64,000 nt of DNA from Acidimicrobiia bacterium. Lineage in GTDB: Bacteria > Actinomycetota > Acidimicrobiia > Acidimicrobiales > AC-14. The notes below the pieces were generated by a model, which saw only the letters and a list, made by a program, of their open reading frames with translations, made no database searches and was not told where the DNA came from. The translations under genes and the position numbers were made by a program. The stretch covers positions 62,001-126,000 of the forward strand of contig JAHFUR010000007.1 of assembly GCA_023264995.1 (NCBI GenBank), in the 5' to 3' direction. Below, in pieces: positions 50,228 through 58,712 of this stretch. Every line of letters starts with the position of its first letter. Positions within the stretch are counted from its first letter, which is position 1.

Positions 50228-51150
50228 GGCACCACGAAGAACGCGTTGCCGATGACGGCGCCGGTTGCCGCGTTGAGGATGGTCAGCGTCTTCGTGCCGC
50301 TGCTCCACTTGTAGTCGTTCCTGCCGACCAGGATCGAGAATGCCGGCCCGGGCCCGGCAGCCGACAGCGTCACTGTCCCGTCGAGGGTCGGCAGGCGCAC
50401 GAGGATGCCGGAGGGACACGGGCCGACGGTGACCACGGAGATGGTGAAGTCGAACGTGAGGTGCCCGCTGGAGGCGAAGAGGGGATTGGTGGCGGGGGTG
50501 ACGGTGGCCGCGCTCGCCGAGCAGCTCAGCACGGTCGTCGTCGTGGTGCTGGTCGACGTGGTGGTGCTGGTCGAGGTGGTGGTGCTGGTGGACGTCGTCG
50601 AACTCGTCGACGTGGTCGTGCTGGTCGGCGTCGTCGTCGTCGTGCTCGTCGAGGTGGTGGTGCTGGTCGACGTGGTCAGCGGCACGATCGGGGCGGCGCC
50701 CGGACGACCGGCGACGACCATGGCCGCGGTGGCCGAGATGTGCTGGCTCTGGCCGATGATCCCCCCCACGAAGGTGATCGAGGACCTGTCCCACGAGACG
50801 GTGAGCTCGACCCTGTCGACCGTGGCCGCCGCAGTCGTGCAGGCGATGACCCCTCCGGCCGATGTGAGGCACCTGATGGCCACCACTGGGGCCTTGCTGT
50901 CGACTCGGGCGGTGGCGGCCGCCTTCACCCGGACGTTGTTGGCGCTCCCGTTGACGTCGGCCTGGTCGAAGTCCACGAGGGCGGCGCGGGCGCCGTCGCG
51001 CGCTGCGGCGACCGCCTCGGTGCGCTCGAAGGCCAGGAGCCCGATGTCGACCAGGCTGAAGACGAAGAGGAAGAGCACGGGTACGACCATCGCCATCTCC
51101 ACCAGGACCGCGCCCCGCTCACCAAGGCGCCGGCCTCCCGGGCCGGTCAC
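50224..51150 (-). CDS. TadE-like pseudopilin with Ser/Thr-rich linker and extra C-terminal domain
   Basis: A 308-aa protein: a TadE start (RRLGERGAVLVEMAMVVPVLFLFVFSLVDIGLLAF, helix about 14-38), a beta-rich domain to about 150, a 48-residue tract of only Ser and Thr with one Pro (159-206), and a further beta-rich domain (about 208-308) with one Cys pair. Ordinary TadE proteins end near 150-200 residues, so the S/T tract plus extra domain is unusual and suggests a long glycosylated spacer displaying a surface module. Overlaps both neighbours by GTGA. Confidence 0.78.
   Translation of the reverse strand: MTGPGGRRLGERGAVLVEMAMVVPVLFLFVFSLVDIGLLAFERTEAVAAARDGARAALVDFDQADVNGSANNVRVKAAATARVDSKAPVVAIRCLTSAGGVIACTTAAATVDRVELTVSWDRSSITFVGGIIGQSQHISATAAMVVAGRPGAAPIVPLTTSTSTTTSTSTTTTTPTSTTTSTSSTTSTSTTTSTSTTTSTSTTTTTVLSCSASAATVTPATNPLFASSGHLTFDFTISVVTVGPCPSGILVRLPTLDGTVTLSAAGPGPAFSILVGRNDYKWSSGTKTLTILNAATGAVIGNAFFVVP
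50533..50676 (-). repeat. Ser/Thr-codon repeat tract
   Basis: About 144 bp of imperfect short repeats (ACC/AGC/ACG codons; on the plus strand GTCGACGTGGTGGTGCTGG-like units) encode the Ser/Thr-only linker of the TadE-like protein. It is coding low complexity, open to in-frame length change. Confidence 0.75.
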
Positions 51151-51632
51151 CCCTGCACCACGACCTCATGCGAGCCGCGGACGGTGATGTGGGCCCGGCC
51201 GGACAGGGGGGTGAGCGCGTCGAGCACCGCTTCGACCTGCACGACGACTCGGTCGCCGGGCACGATCGTGACCGTCGGCGCCGCCGGGTCGCACCCGGTG
51301 ATGCCGCCGGGCGGCACGAGCGACCCCGTCACGCTGTCGCGCTTGAAGACGCGGACCACGAAGCCGGGCAAGGTGGCGAGGCCGGCGTCCTCGTCCTTTA
51401 CCCGGTCGACGACGTTGGCGTGACCGCGACAACCGGTGTCGACCCGGTACGGGTCGAACTGGCCGGTCCCGGCCCCTTCGCGTGCCGCGTTGGCGAGCCG
51501 GGTGTTGAGCCGGAACACCCGGCCGAGGTCGATGGTCCCGAACACGATGAGGGCCAGGAGGGGCAGGACCAGCGCGAACTCCGCCAGGGCCGCGCCTCGC
51601 TCTGAACGGCCGCGCACCGGTCGGGGCTTCAT
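51147..51632 (-). CDS. TadE-like pseudopilin
   Basis: A 161-aa TadE protein: RSERGAALAEFALVLPLLALIVFGTIDLGRVF has the Gly-Ala...Glu pattern at the start of the hydrophobic helix that prepilin peptidases recognise. The rest is a small extracytoplasmic domain with two Cys. It is the first gene of the minus-strand TadE-TadE-TadG set, divergent from cpaB across 115 bp. Confidence 0.82.
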   Translation of the reverse strand: MKPRPVRGRSERGAALAEFALVLPLLALIVFGTIDLGRVFRLNTRLANAAREGAGTGQFDPYRVDTGCRGHANVVDRVKDEDAGLATLPGFVVRVFKRDSVTGSLVPPGGITGCDPAAPTVTIVPGDRVVVQVEAVLDALTPLSGRAHITVRGSHEVVVQG

Positions 51633-51697
51633 GCCGGGGCCACCGAGAACGTCACATCTCTACGGTGGCACCGTTCCGCGAGGTTCGTCGAGCACTG

Positions 51698-51703
51698 TAC
51701 GAT
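51698..51703 (+). promoter_or_regulatory. -10 candidate for the cpaB-tadZABC operon
   Basis: TACGAT fits TANNNT and would start transcription near 51710, about 38 nt before the TTG start of cpaB. A weak TTCCGC lies 18 bp upstream at the -35 position. Confidence 0.35.
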
Positions 51704-51747
51704 CCAAAGAGACGGACAGGCTCCGCCATCATGCCGCAGGAGCTGCG

Positions 51748-52497
51748 TTGGGAACGAGAAGGGTCACGATCCTGGTCGCCTCGCTCGTAGCCGGGTTGGT
51801 CGCGGCCTTCGCGGCCTGGGCCTACCTCGGCAGCGTCCAGGACCGGGCCAACGACGATGCCGCGCTTGTCAAGGTCTTCGTCGTGGCCAAGGACATCCCT
51901 CGCGGTCAGACCGGCGACCAAGCCATTGATGGGGGCATGGTCAAGGTGGAGTCGATCCCACAGAAGTTCCGGCCGAGCACCGCGCTGAACGACATCAACG
52001 TGATCCGCGGGAAGGTCGCGCTCACCAATCTCCCGTCCGGCCAGATCATCGGTGCCGGCCTCTTCGTCGAGTCCAAAGCCACCACCACCTCCTTCGCCCA
52101 GCGCATCCCGAGCGGCCAGGTGGCGATTTCCGTACAGGTCGACGCTGTCCACGGCGTGTCGAACCTCATCGCCGCCGGCGACAAGGTGAACCTCCTGGTG
52201 CCCTCGCCCGAGGGAATGCGCACGCTGTTCCAGAACGTCGACGTCATCGCCGTCGGCACGACCACGGCCCCGGGGCCCGGCGAAGCTGCGCTCGCCGCGG
52301 TCACCGGCGGGGCCGGTAGTTCGGGGTTGATCACCTTCGCCGTACCCCCGTTGGCCGCCGAGCGGATCGCCCAGGCCGCGTCGACAGCCGGAGGGGGGCT
52401 TTACCTGACCCTCGTACCGCCCGATAACCAGGCTGTGCCTGTTCCCCCCATCAGCGCCGGCGCCCTCTTCCAGGGGACGCTGAGCCCCTATGGCTGA
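51748..52497 (+). CDS. cpaB: CpaB/RcpC-like Flp pilus assembly protein
   Basis: A 249-aa protein: N-terminal membrane helix (ILVASLVAGLVAAFAAWAYL), then a SAF domain (LVKVFVVAKDIPRGQTGDQA) and the CpaB beta-clip/RcpC part (SGQVAISVQVDAVHGVSNLIAAGDKVNLLV). The TTG at 51748 has AGGAG 5 nt upstream and directly precedes the membrane segment. It stabilises or guides the pilus in the cell envelope and opens the plus-strand Tad operon. Confidence 0.85.
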   Translation: MGTRRVTILVASLVAGLVAAFAAWAYLGSVQDRANDDAALVKVFVVAKDIPRGQTGDQAIDGGMVKVESIPQKFRPSTALNDINVIRGKVALTNLPSGQIIGAGLFVESKATTTSFAQRIPSGQVAISVQVDAVHGVSNLIAAGDKVNLLVPSPEGMRTLFQNVDVIAVGTTTAPGPGEAALAAVTGGAGSSGLITFAVPPLAAERIAQAASTAGGGLYLTLVPPDNQAVPVPPISAGALFQGTLSPYG

Positions 52498-52518
52498 CCC
52501 GTCCCGGGGCCTTCGGCC

Positions 52519-53703
52519 ATGAGCTCCACATCCACTCCGGCGTTCACGATCTCGCTGGTCGAAGGCGATACGCGGGCCCGCAACCGGATAGCCCGTCTGG
52601 TCCGTGACGTGCTCGACCTGGACGCCTTCGTCAACGTCGACGCCCTGTCGCAACGCCTCGACGGGACCCCCTCCATCGTCGTTTTCGGTCCCAGCTACGG
52701 CAACGAGGCCGGGCTGAAGGAGATCCAGGCCCAGGTCCGGAGCCATTTCGAGGTGGCCCCGATCCTCATCGCCGAGGAGCTGTCGACCGAGTTCCTCCAG
52801 CTGGCGCTCCGAGCCGGCGTGCGTGACGTGCTCACCCCACCAAAGGAGGCCGCCGAGGTCGTCGAGGCCGTGGAGCGGGTGGCCGAGTCACTCGGCGGTG
52901 CGCTCGTGGCCTCGACGCTCCGCCAGGGCGGCGAGCGCGGCCGGCTCATCACGGTCATGTCGACCAAGGGTGGCGCCGGCAAGACCGTCGTGGCCACGAA
53001 CCTGGCTGTGCTGCTGGCCCAGGCGTCCAACGGCCCAGTGGCGCTCGTCGACGCCGACCTCCAGTTCGGCGACGTCGCCCTCATGCTCGGGCTGGCGCCG
53101 GTGAGCACCGTCGTCGACGTGCTGAGCGTCATCCGCCGGCTCGACGCCGTCGCCCTGCAGGAGCTGCTCCTCCGCCATGAGCCGAGCGGCCTGCTGGTGC
53201 TGCCCGCGCCGATCGAGCCGGCGTTCGCCGACCAGATCACCGCCGCCGACCTCACCCGCATCGTCACCGTCCTCCGGTCGTTCTGCGAGTACGTGGTGGT
53301 GGACACGCCCTCGTGGTTCACCGATGCAGTGCTGGCCATGCTGGAGGAGTGCGACGACATCCTCCTCATCGCCGCCCTGGAGCTGCCCAGCATCAAGAAC
53401 GCCAAGCTCGCCCTCCAGACCCTGCGCGTCCTGAACATCGCCGTCAGCAAGGTGAAGCTCGTCCTCAACCGGGCCAACAGCAAGGCCAAGCTCGACGTGA
53501 AGGAAGTCGAGCGCACGCTGGGCCTCAAGGTCGAGGCCCCGATCGTCAGCGACGTGGCCGTGCCGCGCGCGGTCAACGAGGGCAAGGTCGTCGTGCTGGC
53601 ATCCCCCCGGTCCGAGGCGGCGAAGAGCCTGCGAGCCCTGAGCCAGCTCTTCTTGACCGGGGCCCATCGGGGCCGGGCCAAGTCGGTCAGCCGGGGCAAA
53701 TGA
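52519..53703 (+). CDS. tadZ: TadZ/CpaE-like localisation ATPase
   Basis: A 394-aa protein with an atypical receiver-like N-terminal domain (about 8-130; ISLVEGDTRARNRIARLV) and a MinD/ParA-type ATPase with deviant Walker A KGGAGKT in MSTKGGAGKTVVATNLAVLL, switch VALVDADLQFGDVALML and VVVDTPSWFTDAVLAML. TadZ/CpaE places the Tad machine at the pole or cell site. It starts 21 bp after cpaB and its stop overlaps the tadA start (ATGA). Confidence 0.9.
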   Translation: MSSTSTPAFTISLVEGDTRARNRIARLVRDVLDLDAFVNVDALSQRLDGTPSIVVFGPSYGNEAGLKEIQAQVRSHFEVAPILIAEELSTEFLQLALRAGVRDVLTPPKEAAEVVEAVERVAESLGGALVASTLRQGGERGRLITVMSTKGGAGKTVVATNLAVLLAQASNGPVALVDADLQFGDVALMLGLAPVSTVVDVLSVIRRLDAVALQELLLRHEPSGLLVLPAPIEPAFADQITAADLTRIVTVLRSFCEYVVVDTPSWFTDAVLAMLEECDDILLIAALELPSIKNAKLALQTLRVLNIAVSKVKLVLNRANSKAKLDVKEVERTLGLKVEAPIVSDVAVPRAVNEGKVVVLASPRSEAAKSLRALSQLFLTGAHRGRAKSVSRGK

Positions 53704-55094
53704 GCTCCGGCGGCTGGTCGGAGGCCCCGAACGAGCAGAAGCGGCTGCGTCCCAGCGGCCGCCGCGACGCCGGCGTGGAGGAGGCGCGCGAACGAGTCCA
53801 CAAGCGCCTCATCGAGGAGCTCGGGCCACTGCTCCAGAACCGGGAGATGGCGGCGGCCGACCTGCGGTTCCGGGTGCGCGAGCAGCTGGCCGAAGTGCTG
53901 GCCCGCGAGGAGGTGCGGCTGAGCCCGGGGGACCGGGCACAGCTCATCAACGACGTCTCCGACGACATCCTCGGGTACGGCCCGATCGACCGGTACCTGC
54001 GCGACGAGAGCGTGACCGAGGTAATGGTCAACGGGCCGAGCCGGATCTACATCGAGCGCCACGGCCAGATCGACCGGGCCCCGGAGACCTTTGCCGACGA
54101 GGCCCACCTCCGCCGGATCGTCGACAAGATCGTCAGCCAGGTGGGCCGGCGGATCGACGAGTCGACGCCGATGGTCGATGCCCGCCTCCCGGACGGGTCG
54201 CGGGTCAACGCGGTGGCTCACCCGCTGTCCATCGGTGGCCCGTTCCTGACCATCCGCAAGTTCAGCGAGCGCCCGCTCACCATGCCCGACCTCATTCGCT
54301 CGGGCACCGTGACGCCGGCGGCGGCCACGTTCCTGCAGGCCTGCGTGACCGGGCGCTTGAACATGATCGTCTCGGGCGGCACCGGCACCGGGAAGACGAC
54401 GCTGCTCAATGTCCTCTCCGACTCGATCGGTGAGCGGGAGCGCATCGTCACCATCGAAGACGCCAAGGAGCTGCAGCTCCAGCAGGACCACGTCCTGCCC
54501 ATGGAGGCCCGGCCCGCGAACATCGAGGGCAAGGGCCAGGTCACCATCCGCGACCTCGTCCGCAACGCGCTGCGTATGCGGCCCGACCGCATCATCGTCG
54601 GCGAGGTGAGGGGCGGTGAAGCCCTCGACATGCTGCAGGCCATGAACACTGGCCACGACGGGTCGCTCACGACCGTGCACGCCAACACGACGCGTGACGT
54701 GATGGCCCGCATCGAGACGATGACGTTGATGGCCGGGTTCGACCTGCCCATGCGGGCCATCCGCGACCAGATCGCCTCCGCGCTGGACATCATCGTCCAG
54801 CTGTCGCGCATGCGCGACGGCTCCCGTCGGGTGACTCACATCAGCGAGGTCCACGGGCTCGAGGGCGACACGATCGTGCTGCAGGACGTCTTTGTCTTCG
54901 ACTACTCGGCCGGCGTCGACGCCAACGGTCGCGTCCGGGGAAGCCTCCACCCCACGGGGATCCCGCCCCGTGCGCTCGAGCGGCTGGAGGAGGCGGGGGT
55001 GCACCTCAAGCCATCGCTGTTCACCGAGGAGCCCGAACCGCCGGCACCTGCGCCGCCGGCCCGCGCCCGCGCCCGCGCTCGCGCCACCGAATGA
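53700..55094 (+). CDS. tadA: TadA/CpaF-type pilus assembly ATPase
   Basis: A 464-aa secretion ATPase that powers Flp pilus assembly. Walker A is GGTGTGKT (226-233), the Asp box VTIEDAKELQL, Walker B RIIVGEVRGGEALDML and the His box GHDGSLTTVHANT. The N-terminal domain (ILGYGPIDRYLRDESVTEVMVNG) is typical of CpaF. The C-terminus ends in an Ala-Arg dipeptide run. Start by ATGA overlap with tadZ and end by ATGA overlap with tadB. Confidence 0.93.
   Translation: MSSGGWSEAPNEQKRLRPSGRRDAGVEEARERVHKRLIEELGPLLQNREMAAADLRFRVREQLAEVLAREEVRLSPGDRAQLINDVSDDILGYGPIDRYLRDESVTEVMVNGPSRIYIERHGQIDRAPETFADEAHLRRIVDKIVSQVGRRIDESTPMVDARLPDGSRVNAVAHPLSIGGPFLTIRKFSERPLTMPDLIRSGTVTPAAATFLQACVTGRLNMIVSGGTGTGKTTLLNVLSDSIGERERIVTIEDAKELQLQQDHVLPMEARPANIEGKGQVTIRDLVRNALRMRPDRIIVGEVRGGEALDMLQAMNTGHDGSLTTVHANTTRDVMARIETMTLMAGFDLPMRAIRDQIASALDIIVQLSRMRDGSRRVTHISEVHGLEGDTIVLQDVFVFDYSAGVDANGRVRGSLHPTGIPPRALERLEEAGVHLKPSLFTEEPEPPAPAPPARARARARATE
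55059..55085 (+). repeat. GCCCGC hexamer run at the tadA 3' end
   Basis: Three GCCCGC units and a variant fourth encode an ARARARARA tail at the very end of TadA. This is a simple-sequence tract that can vary in length without frameshift. Confidence 0.6.
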
Positions 55095-56125
55095 CCGGGG
55101 CCGCCCTTTTCGCTCGCTCGGCGCCCTCCCTCCCTGGCGGGCTCGACGGCGACGGCGGCCGCGTCCTCGTTGCCGCTTCCGTCCTGGTCGGGGTGGCGTT
55201 GGGTTGCTACCTCGTGATCCTGGCCGTCGAGCGGAGCCGGTCGCCGGCGATGAAAATGTTGGCCCCGTACCACTGGGACCCCGAGGGCGACGATCTCCGG
55301 CCGGAGCAGATGACGCTGGCCGAGACGACACTGGTGCGTCGGATCGTCGACATCGCGGCCCGGTTGGCCGCACGGGCCCGCCTCCTTCCCCGGGTGGCGG
55401 CCAGCCTCGAAGAGGCGGCGGTGCCGTTGCGGGCGTCGGAGGCGCTGTTCTTCGCCGCGGCCGGCACCGTTTTCCTCACGGTCTTCACCCTGTTCGCCAC
55501 CCACTCCGCCACCTCGGCGTTGTTCGTGCTCGTCGTCTCCGGGCTGTTCCCGCCGGTGGCCCTCGAGGTCCTCATCAGGCGTCGCCGGCGCTCCTTCCAG
55601 AAGCAGTTGCCCGACGTGCTGCGCATGCTCGCCGGCGCCCTCCGGTCAGGGTTCTCCCTGCAGCAGGCGTTGCAGTCCGTGGCCCAGGAGGTCGAGGAGC
55701 CGACTGGCACCGAGATGCGCCGGGCCGTCGCCCAGCTCCGCCTCGGCCAGTCGATCGAGGCCGCCCTCGCCGAAGCGGGGACGCGCATGAAGAACCCAGA
55801 CTGGGACATCGCCGTCGGCGCCATTCGCATCCAGCGTGAGGTCGGTGGGAACCTGGCCGAGCTGCTGAACCGCGTCGCCGACACCATGGTGGCCCGCGAG
55901 CGGTTGCGTCAGGAGGTGAAGACGTTGACGGCGGAAGGTCGCATCAGCGCCTTCGTCCTCGGGTTGCTCCCGATCGGGATCGGCGGGTTCATGTACATCA
56001 TCAACCCGCCGTACATCTCGGTGCTCTTCTCTGACCCGCTCGGCCGGACGCTGCTGGGCGGATCGGGCCTGCTCGGCCTGATCGGTTTCTTCTGGATCAA
56101 GCGGACTGTGACGATCAAGCTGTGA
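55091..56125 (+). CDS. tadB: TadB-type inner-membrane pilus assembly protein
   Basis: A 344-aa T2SSF-domain membrane protein. Helices are near 20-40, 120-160, 290-310 and the C-terminus, with the cytoplasmic T2SSF bundle between (QKQLPDVLRMLAGALRSGFSLQQALQ, EVGGNLAELLNRVADTMVARERL). It forms the platform for the TadA ATPase with TadC. Overlaps its neighbours by 4 bp at each end. Confidence 0.9.
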   Translation: MTGAALFARSAPSLPGGLDGDGGRVLVAASVLVGVALGCYLVILAVERSRSPAMKMLAPYHWDPEGDDLRPEQMTLAETTLVRRIVDIAARLAARARLLPRVAASLEEAAVPLRASEALFFAAAGTVFLTVFTLFATHSATSALFVLVVSGLFPPVALEVLIRRRRRSFQKQLPDVLRMLAGALRSGFSLQQALQSVAQEVEEPTGTEMRRAVAQLRLGQSIEAALAEAGTRMKNPDWDIAVGAIRIQREVGGNLAELLNRVADTMVARERLRQEVKTLTAEGRISAFVLGLLPIGIGGFMYIINPPYISVLFSDPLGRTLLGGSGLLGLIGFFWIKRTVTIKL

Positions 56126-57036
56126 TCGTCCTCGTGGTCGTCGGGGTGTTCGTCTTCGTTGTCGCCGCGACTGAGGCCGTCGTCACCGAGCTCAGCCGGC
56201 GGAACGACAAGCGGGCCACGCTGCGCCTCCTGGCGGCCTACGGCGACACCGCCGAAGCGGGCGTGAACCGGCTCGACCCCTTCGCGGCCCGCACGATCGC
56301 CCCGGCCATCGCCTGGGCCAGCCGCCTCGGTCACCGCGTCAGCCCGGCCGGGTCGGTGGAGCGGACCGAAGCCAAGCTGCGCATCGCCGGCTACTCCAAG
56401 CCCGGCGCCCTCGACCGGTTCCTGGCGGCGAGGATCGGCGTGGTGATCTTGGCCCTCCCGGTCATGCTGGTGCTGGGCAGCCAGCTGCAGCTCAAGGGCC
56501 TGGCCGCGGTCATGGTCGTGGGCCTGGTGCTGGTGTCGGCCGTGTTGGGGCCCGACGCCGCCCTGGCCCGCCAGGCCGACGCTCGCCAGCTGGCGATCCG
56601 GGCCGCCCTGCCTGAGTTCCTCGACCTGCTCACCATCAGTGTGGAAGCGGGGCTGGGCTTCGACCAGGCGCTCGACCGGATCAGCTTCCAGACCACCGGG
56701 CCGCTGGCCGAGGAGTTCCAGCGGCTCCGGGGGGAGACGAGGGCCGGCGTCAGCCGGGCCGTCGCGTTGCGGTCGCTGGCCGATCGCGTCGACGTGGCCG
56801 AGCTGCGCACGTTCGTCCTTGCCGTCCAACAGGCTGCGGCCTTCGGCATCTCGATCGGGGTCGTGCTCCGGGGACAGGCCGAGGACATGCGGATCAAGTG
56901 GCGCCAGATCGCCCAGGAGAAGGCCATCAAGGCGCCGGTCAAGATGCTCGTCCCCACCGTCTTCTGCGTCTTCCCCTCGCTGTTCGTGGTCACGGTGGGG
57001 CCGGCCATCGTCAACCTCATGCACGGCGCGCTGTAG
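56122..57036 (+). CDS. tadC: TadC-type inner-membrane pilus assembly protein
   Basis: A 304-aa T2SSF protein paired with TadB: N-terminal helix (VLVVVGVFVFVVAATEAVV), central helices near 105-150, the T2SSF core (AALPEFLDLLTISVEAGLGFDQALDRI, VRSLADRVDVAELRTFVLAVQQA in similar form) and a terminal helix PTVFCVFPSLFVVTVGPAI. Start overlaps tadB (GTGA). Last gene of the plus-strand Tad operon; no major Flp pilin or prepilin peptidase is in the window. Confidence 0.9.
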   Translation: MIVLVVVGVFVFVVAATEAVVTELSRRNDKRATLRLLAAYGDTAEAGVNRLDPFAARTIAPAIAWASRLGHRVSPAGSVERTEAKLRIAGYSKPGALDRFLAARIGVVILALPVMLVLGSQLQLKGLAAVMVVGLVLVSAVLGPDAALARQADARQLAIRAALPEFLDLLTISVEAGLGFDQALDRISFQTTGPLAEEFQRLRGETRAGVSRAVALRSLADRVDVAELRTFVLAVQQAAAFGISIGVVLRGQAEDMRIKWRQIAQEKAIKAPVKMLVPTVFCVFPSLFVVTVGPAIVNLMHGAL

Positions 57037-57117
57037 CGCCCGGCGCCGGCAGGCGCGAACGCACTGACTTCGCGCCGACCGTTCAGCGCCGGCCCACTCA
57101 CGCCGACAACGAGCGCG

Positions 57118-57816
57118 ATGACCCCTTCCATGCCGTCGAGCCACGCTCGGGAGGCCGGTCCCGCCGGCGGCAGCGGCCCAGGCGGGCCACTGGTCGTCCA
57201 CGGGCGGTTCTTCCAGGACCCGGCCCAGTTCGACCTGCTGGTCGGGCGCTGCCTCCCCGGCCTCGACGACCCGGTCGTCGTGTGGGTGGCAGGGTGCGCC
57301 AACGGCCAGGAGGCCTACAGCGTGGCCATGGCCCTCGCCGCCGCCGGCCGCCAGGGTTTCCGCATTCTCGCCACCGACGTCTCTCCGGAGGCGCTGGCAC
57401 GGACCGGTTCCGGTCGGTACGGCGCCCGCCGGCCCCGAGGCTTGACGGCGCTCGATGCCGAGCGGTACCTGAGGTTCAGGGACGGTGCGTGGGAGGTTGC
57501 CGATGCCCTGCGGGCCCACGTCGAGACGCTCCATCACGATCTGGCGGCGGGCCCGATGCCTCTCCCCGCCGGCACCTGTCAGGTGGTGTTCTGCCGGGAG
57601 GTGCTGACCGGGATGACCGTCGACCAGCAGGTTTCGGTGCTTGACCGGCTCATCCGGTGGTTGCCGGTGGGGGGCTGGCTCTTTCTCGGGGGGGCCGAGA
57701 CGGAGCGGGGAGGCGCGTCGGTGTTCCAGACCGTCGAGGTCGGCGACAGGCGGGTGTACCGGGCGGTCCGGCCGGCTCTGCACGTTCCCGCCAGGGCCCA
57801 GCGGTCGGCGGGCTGA
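57118..57816 (+). CDS. CheR-like SAM methyltransferase
   Basis: A 232-aa CheR-type catalytic domain lacking the N-terminal helical subdomain of true CheR. Matches include FFQDPAQFDLLV, motif I VVVWVAGCANGQEAYSVAMAL, ILATDVSPEALARTGSGRYG and QVVFCREVLTGM. CheR proteins methylate chemoreceptor glutamates, but no receptor is in the window, and truncated CheR-like enzymes often serve other signalling. It follows tadC by 81 bp and might be cotranscribed. Confidence 0.8.
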   Translation: MTPSMPSSHAREAGPAGGSGPGGPLVVHGRFFQDPAQFDLLVGRCLPGLDDPVVVWVAGCANGQEAYSVAMALAAAGRQGFRILATDVSPEALARTGSGRYGARRPRGLTALDAERYLRFRDGAWEVADALRAHVETLHHDLAAGPMPLPAGTCQVVFCREVLTGMTVDQQVSVLDRLIRWLPVGGWLFLGGAETERGGASVFQTVEVGDRRVYRAVRPALHVPARAQRSAG

Positions 57817-57831
57817 CCGCCGCCAGGCCGC

Positions 57832-58674
57832 CTACGCCGTCCCCGGCCACCAGAGGGCCACGACCCGGTGCTCCTGGGGCTCCCTCGTGCGCAGGAACTG
57901 CTCGATGTCCGTGTCGCGTTCGGGGCCGACGTACAAGCGCCGGCGGGCGAACTCGACGACGCTCTGGGTCACCTCCTGGGGGCGGGCCGGGAGGACCATG
58001 TCCTCACGCCCGACGTCGTAGCCCATGGCCACGAGGATGGCGTGGAGCGGGTCGGCGACCGCAGGGTCCGGCCGGTCCACACCGTGGATGAGCTTCCACA
58101 GCGGGTTCAGCCCGGCCAGCGGCGAGTGGGCCGAGATCTCGATGACCACCCGCCGGCGGGCGTGCGCGGTCAGTGCGGCGACGAAGTCCTCGATCTCGGC
58201 GACCCGGTAGACGGCGTGGTGGCACACGGCGACGTCGGCCGGCTCGACCTGGTCGGCCACGTCGGGCCAGCGCCCGAGCACGGAACGAGTGGCCACGCCG
58301 GCGCCCCGGGCGCTGGCCTCGAACGACTCGAGCATCCCCGGGAGCGGGTCGACCCCCACGATCAGCCCCGGCACAGGGACCAGGCCGAGGCTCGACGCGC
58401 CTCCGCCGACGCCGACGTCGAGGACGGTCCCGCCGGCCGGCAGCGCTTCGAGGGCCCGCCGGCGCGAGGGCCGCACCGGCTGGGCGGCATCCTCCTCCGG
58501 CTTCCACCGGAACCGCTCGGGCTCGAGCGATGGTTCCCGCTCCGGCGCCCGGTCGAGGACGGACTGGGGGACCGCCGACCGGCGCAGGGCGTCCCGCCAC
58601 CCGTCGCCGGGCCTCGGTGCGTCGTCGTCGCCGGCCACGGGCCATTGTCGTGGCTGGGCGGGTGCGGGCGCCAA
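57832..58674 (-). CDS. SAM-dependent methyltransferase
   Basis: A 280-aa class I methyltransferase: motif I TVLDVGVGGGASSLGLV, acidic end IVGVDPLPGML, then DVAVCHHAVYRVAEIEDFV and RRVVIEISAHSPLA. About 85 residues precede motif I. The acceptor is unknown. Convergent with the CheR-like gene and divergent from the ABC exporter across 38 bp. Confidence 0.8.
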   Translation of the reverse strand: MAPAPAQPRQWPVAGDDDAPRPGDGWRDALRRSAVPQSVLDRAPEREPSLEPERFRWKPEEDAAQPVRPSRRRALEALPAGGTVLDVGVGGGASSLGLVPVPGLIVGVDPLPGMLESFEASARGAGVATRSVLGRWPDVADQVEPADVAVCHHAVYRVAEIEDFVAALTAHARRRVVIEISAHSPLAGLNPLWKLIHGVDRPDPAVADPLHAILVAMGYDVGREDMVLPARPQEVTQSVVEFARRRLYVGPERDTDIEQFLRTREPQEHRVVALWWPGTA

Positions 58675-58712
58675 TGGCGCCGGCCGCGGCGCCGGCGTGC
58701 GAGGGTGTGCCG

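Noticed and set aside
50533-50676. CRISPR-like repeat array
   Set aside because: The repeats are short, imperfect and in frame inside a TadE-like gene; there are no spacers or cas genes.
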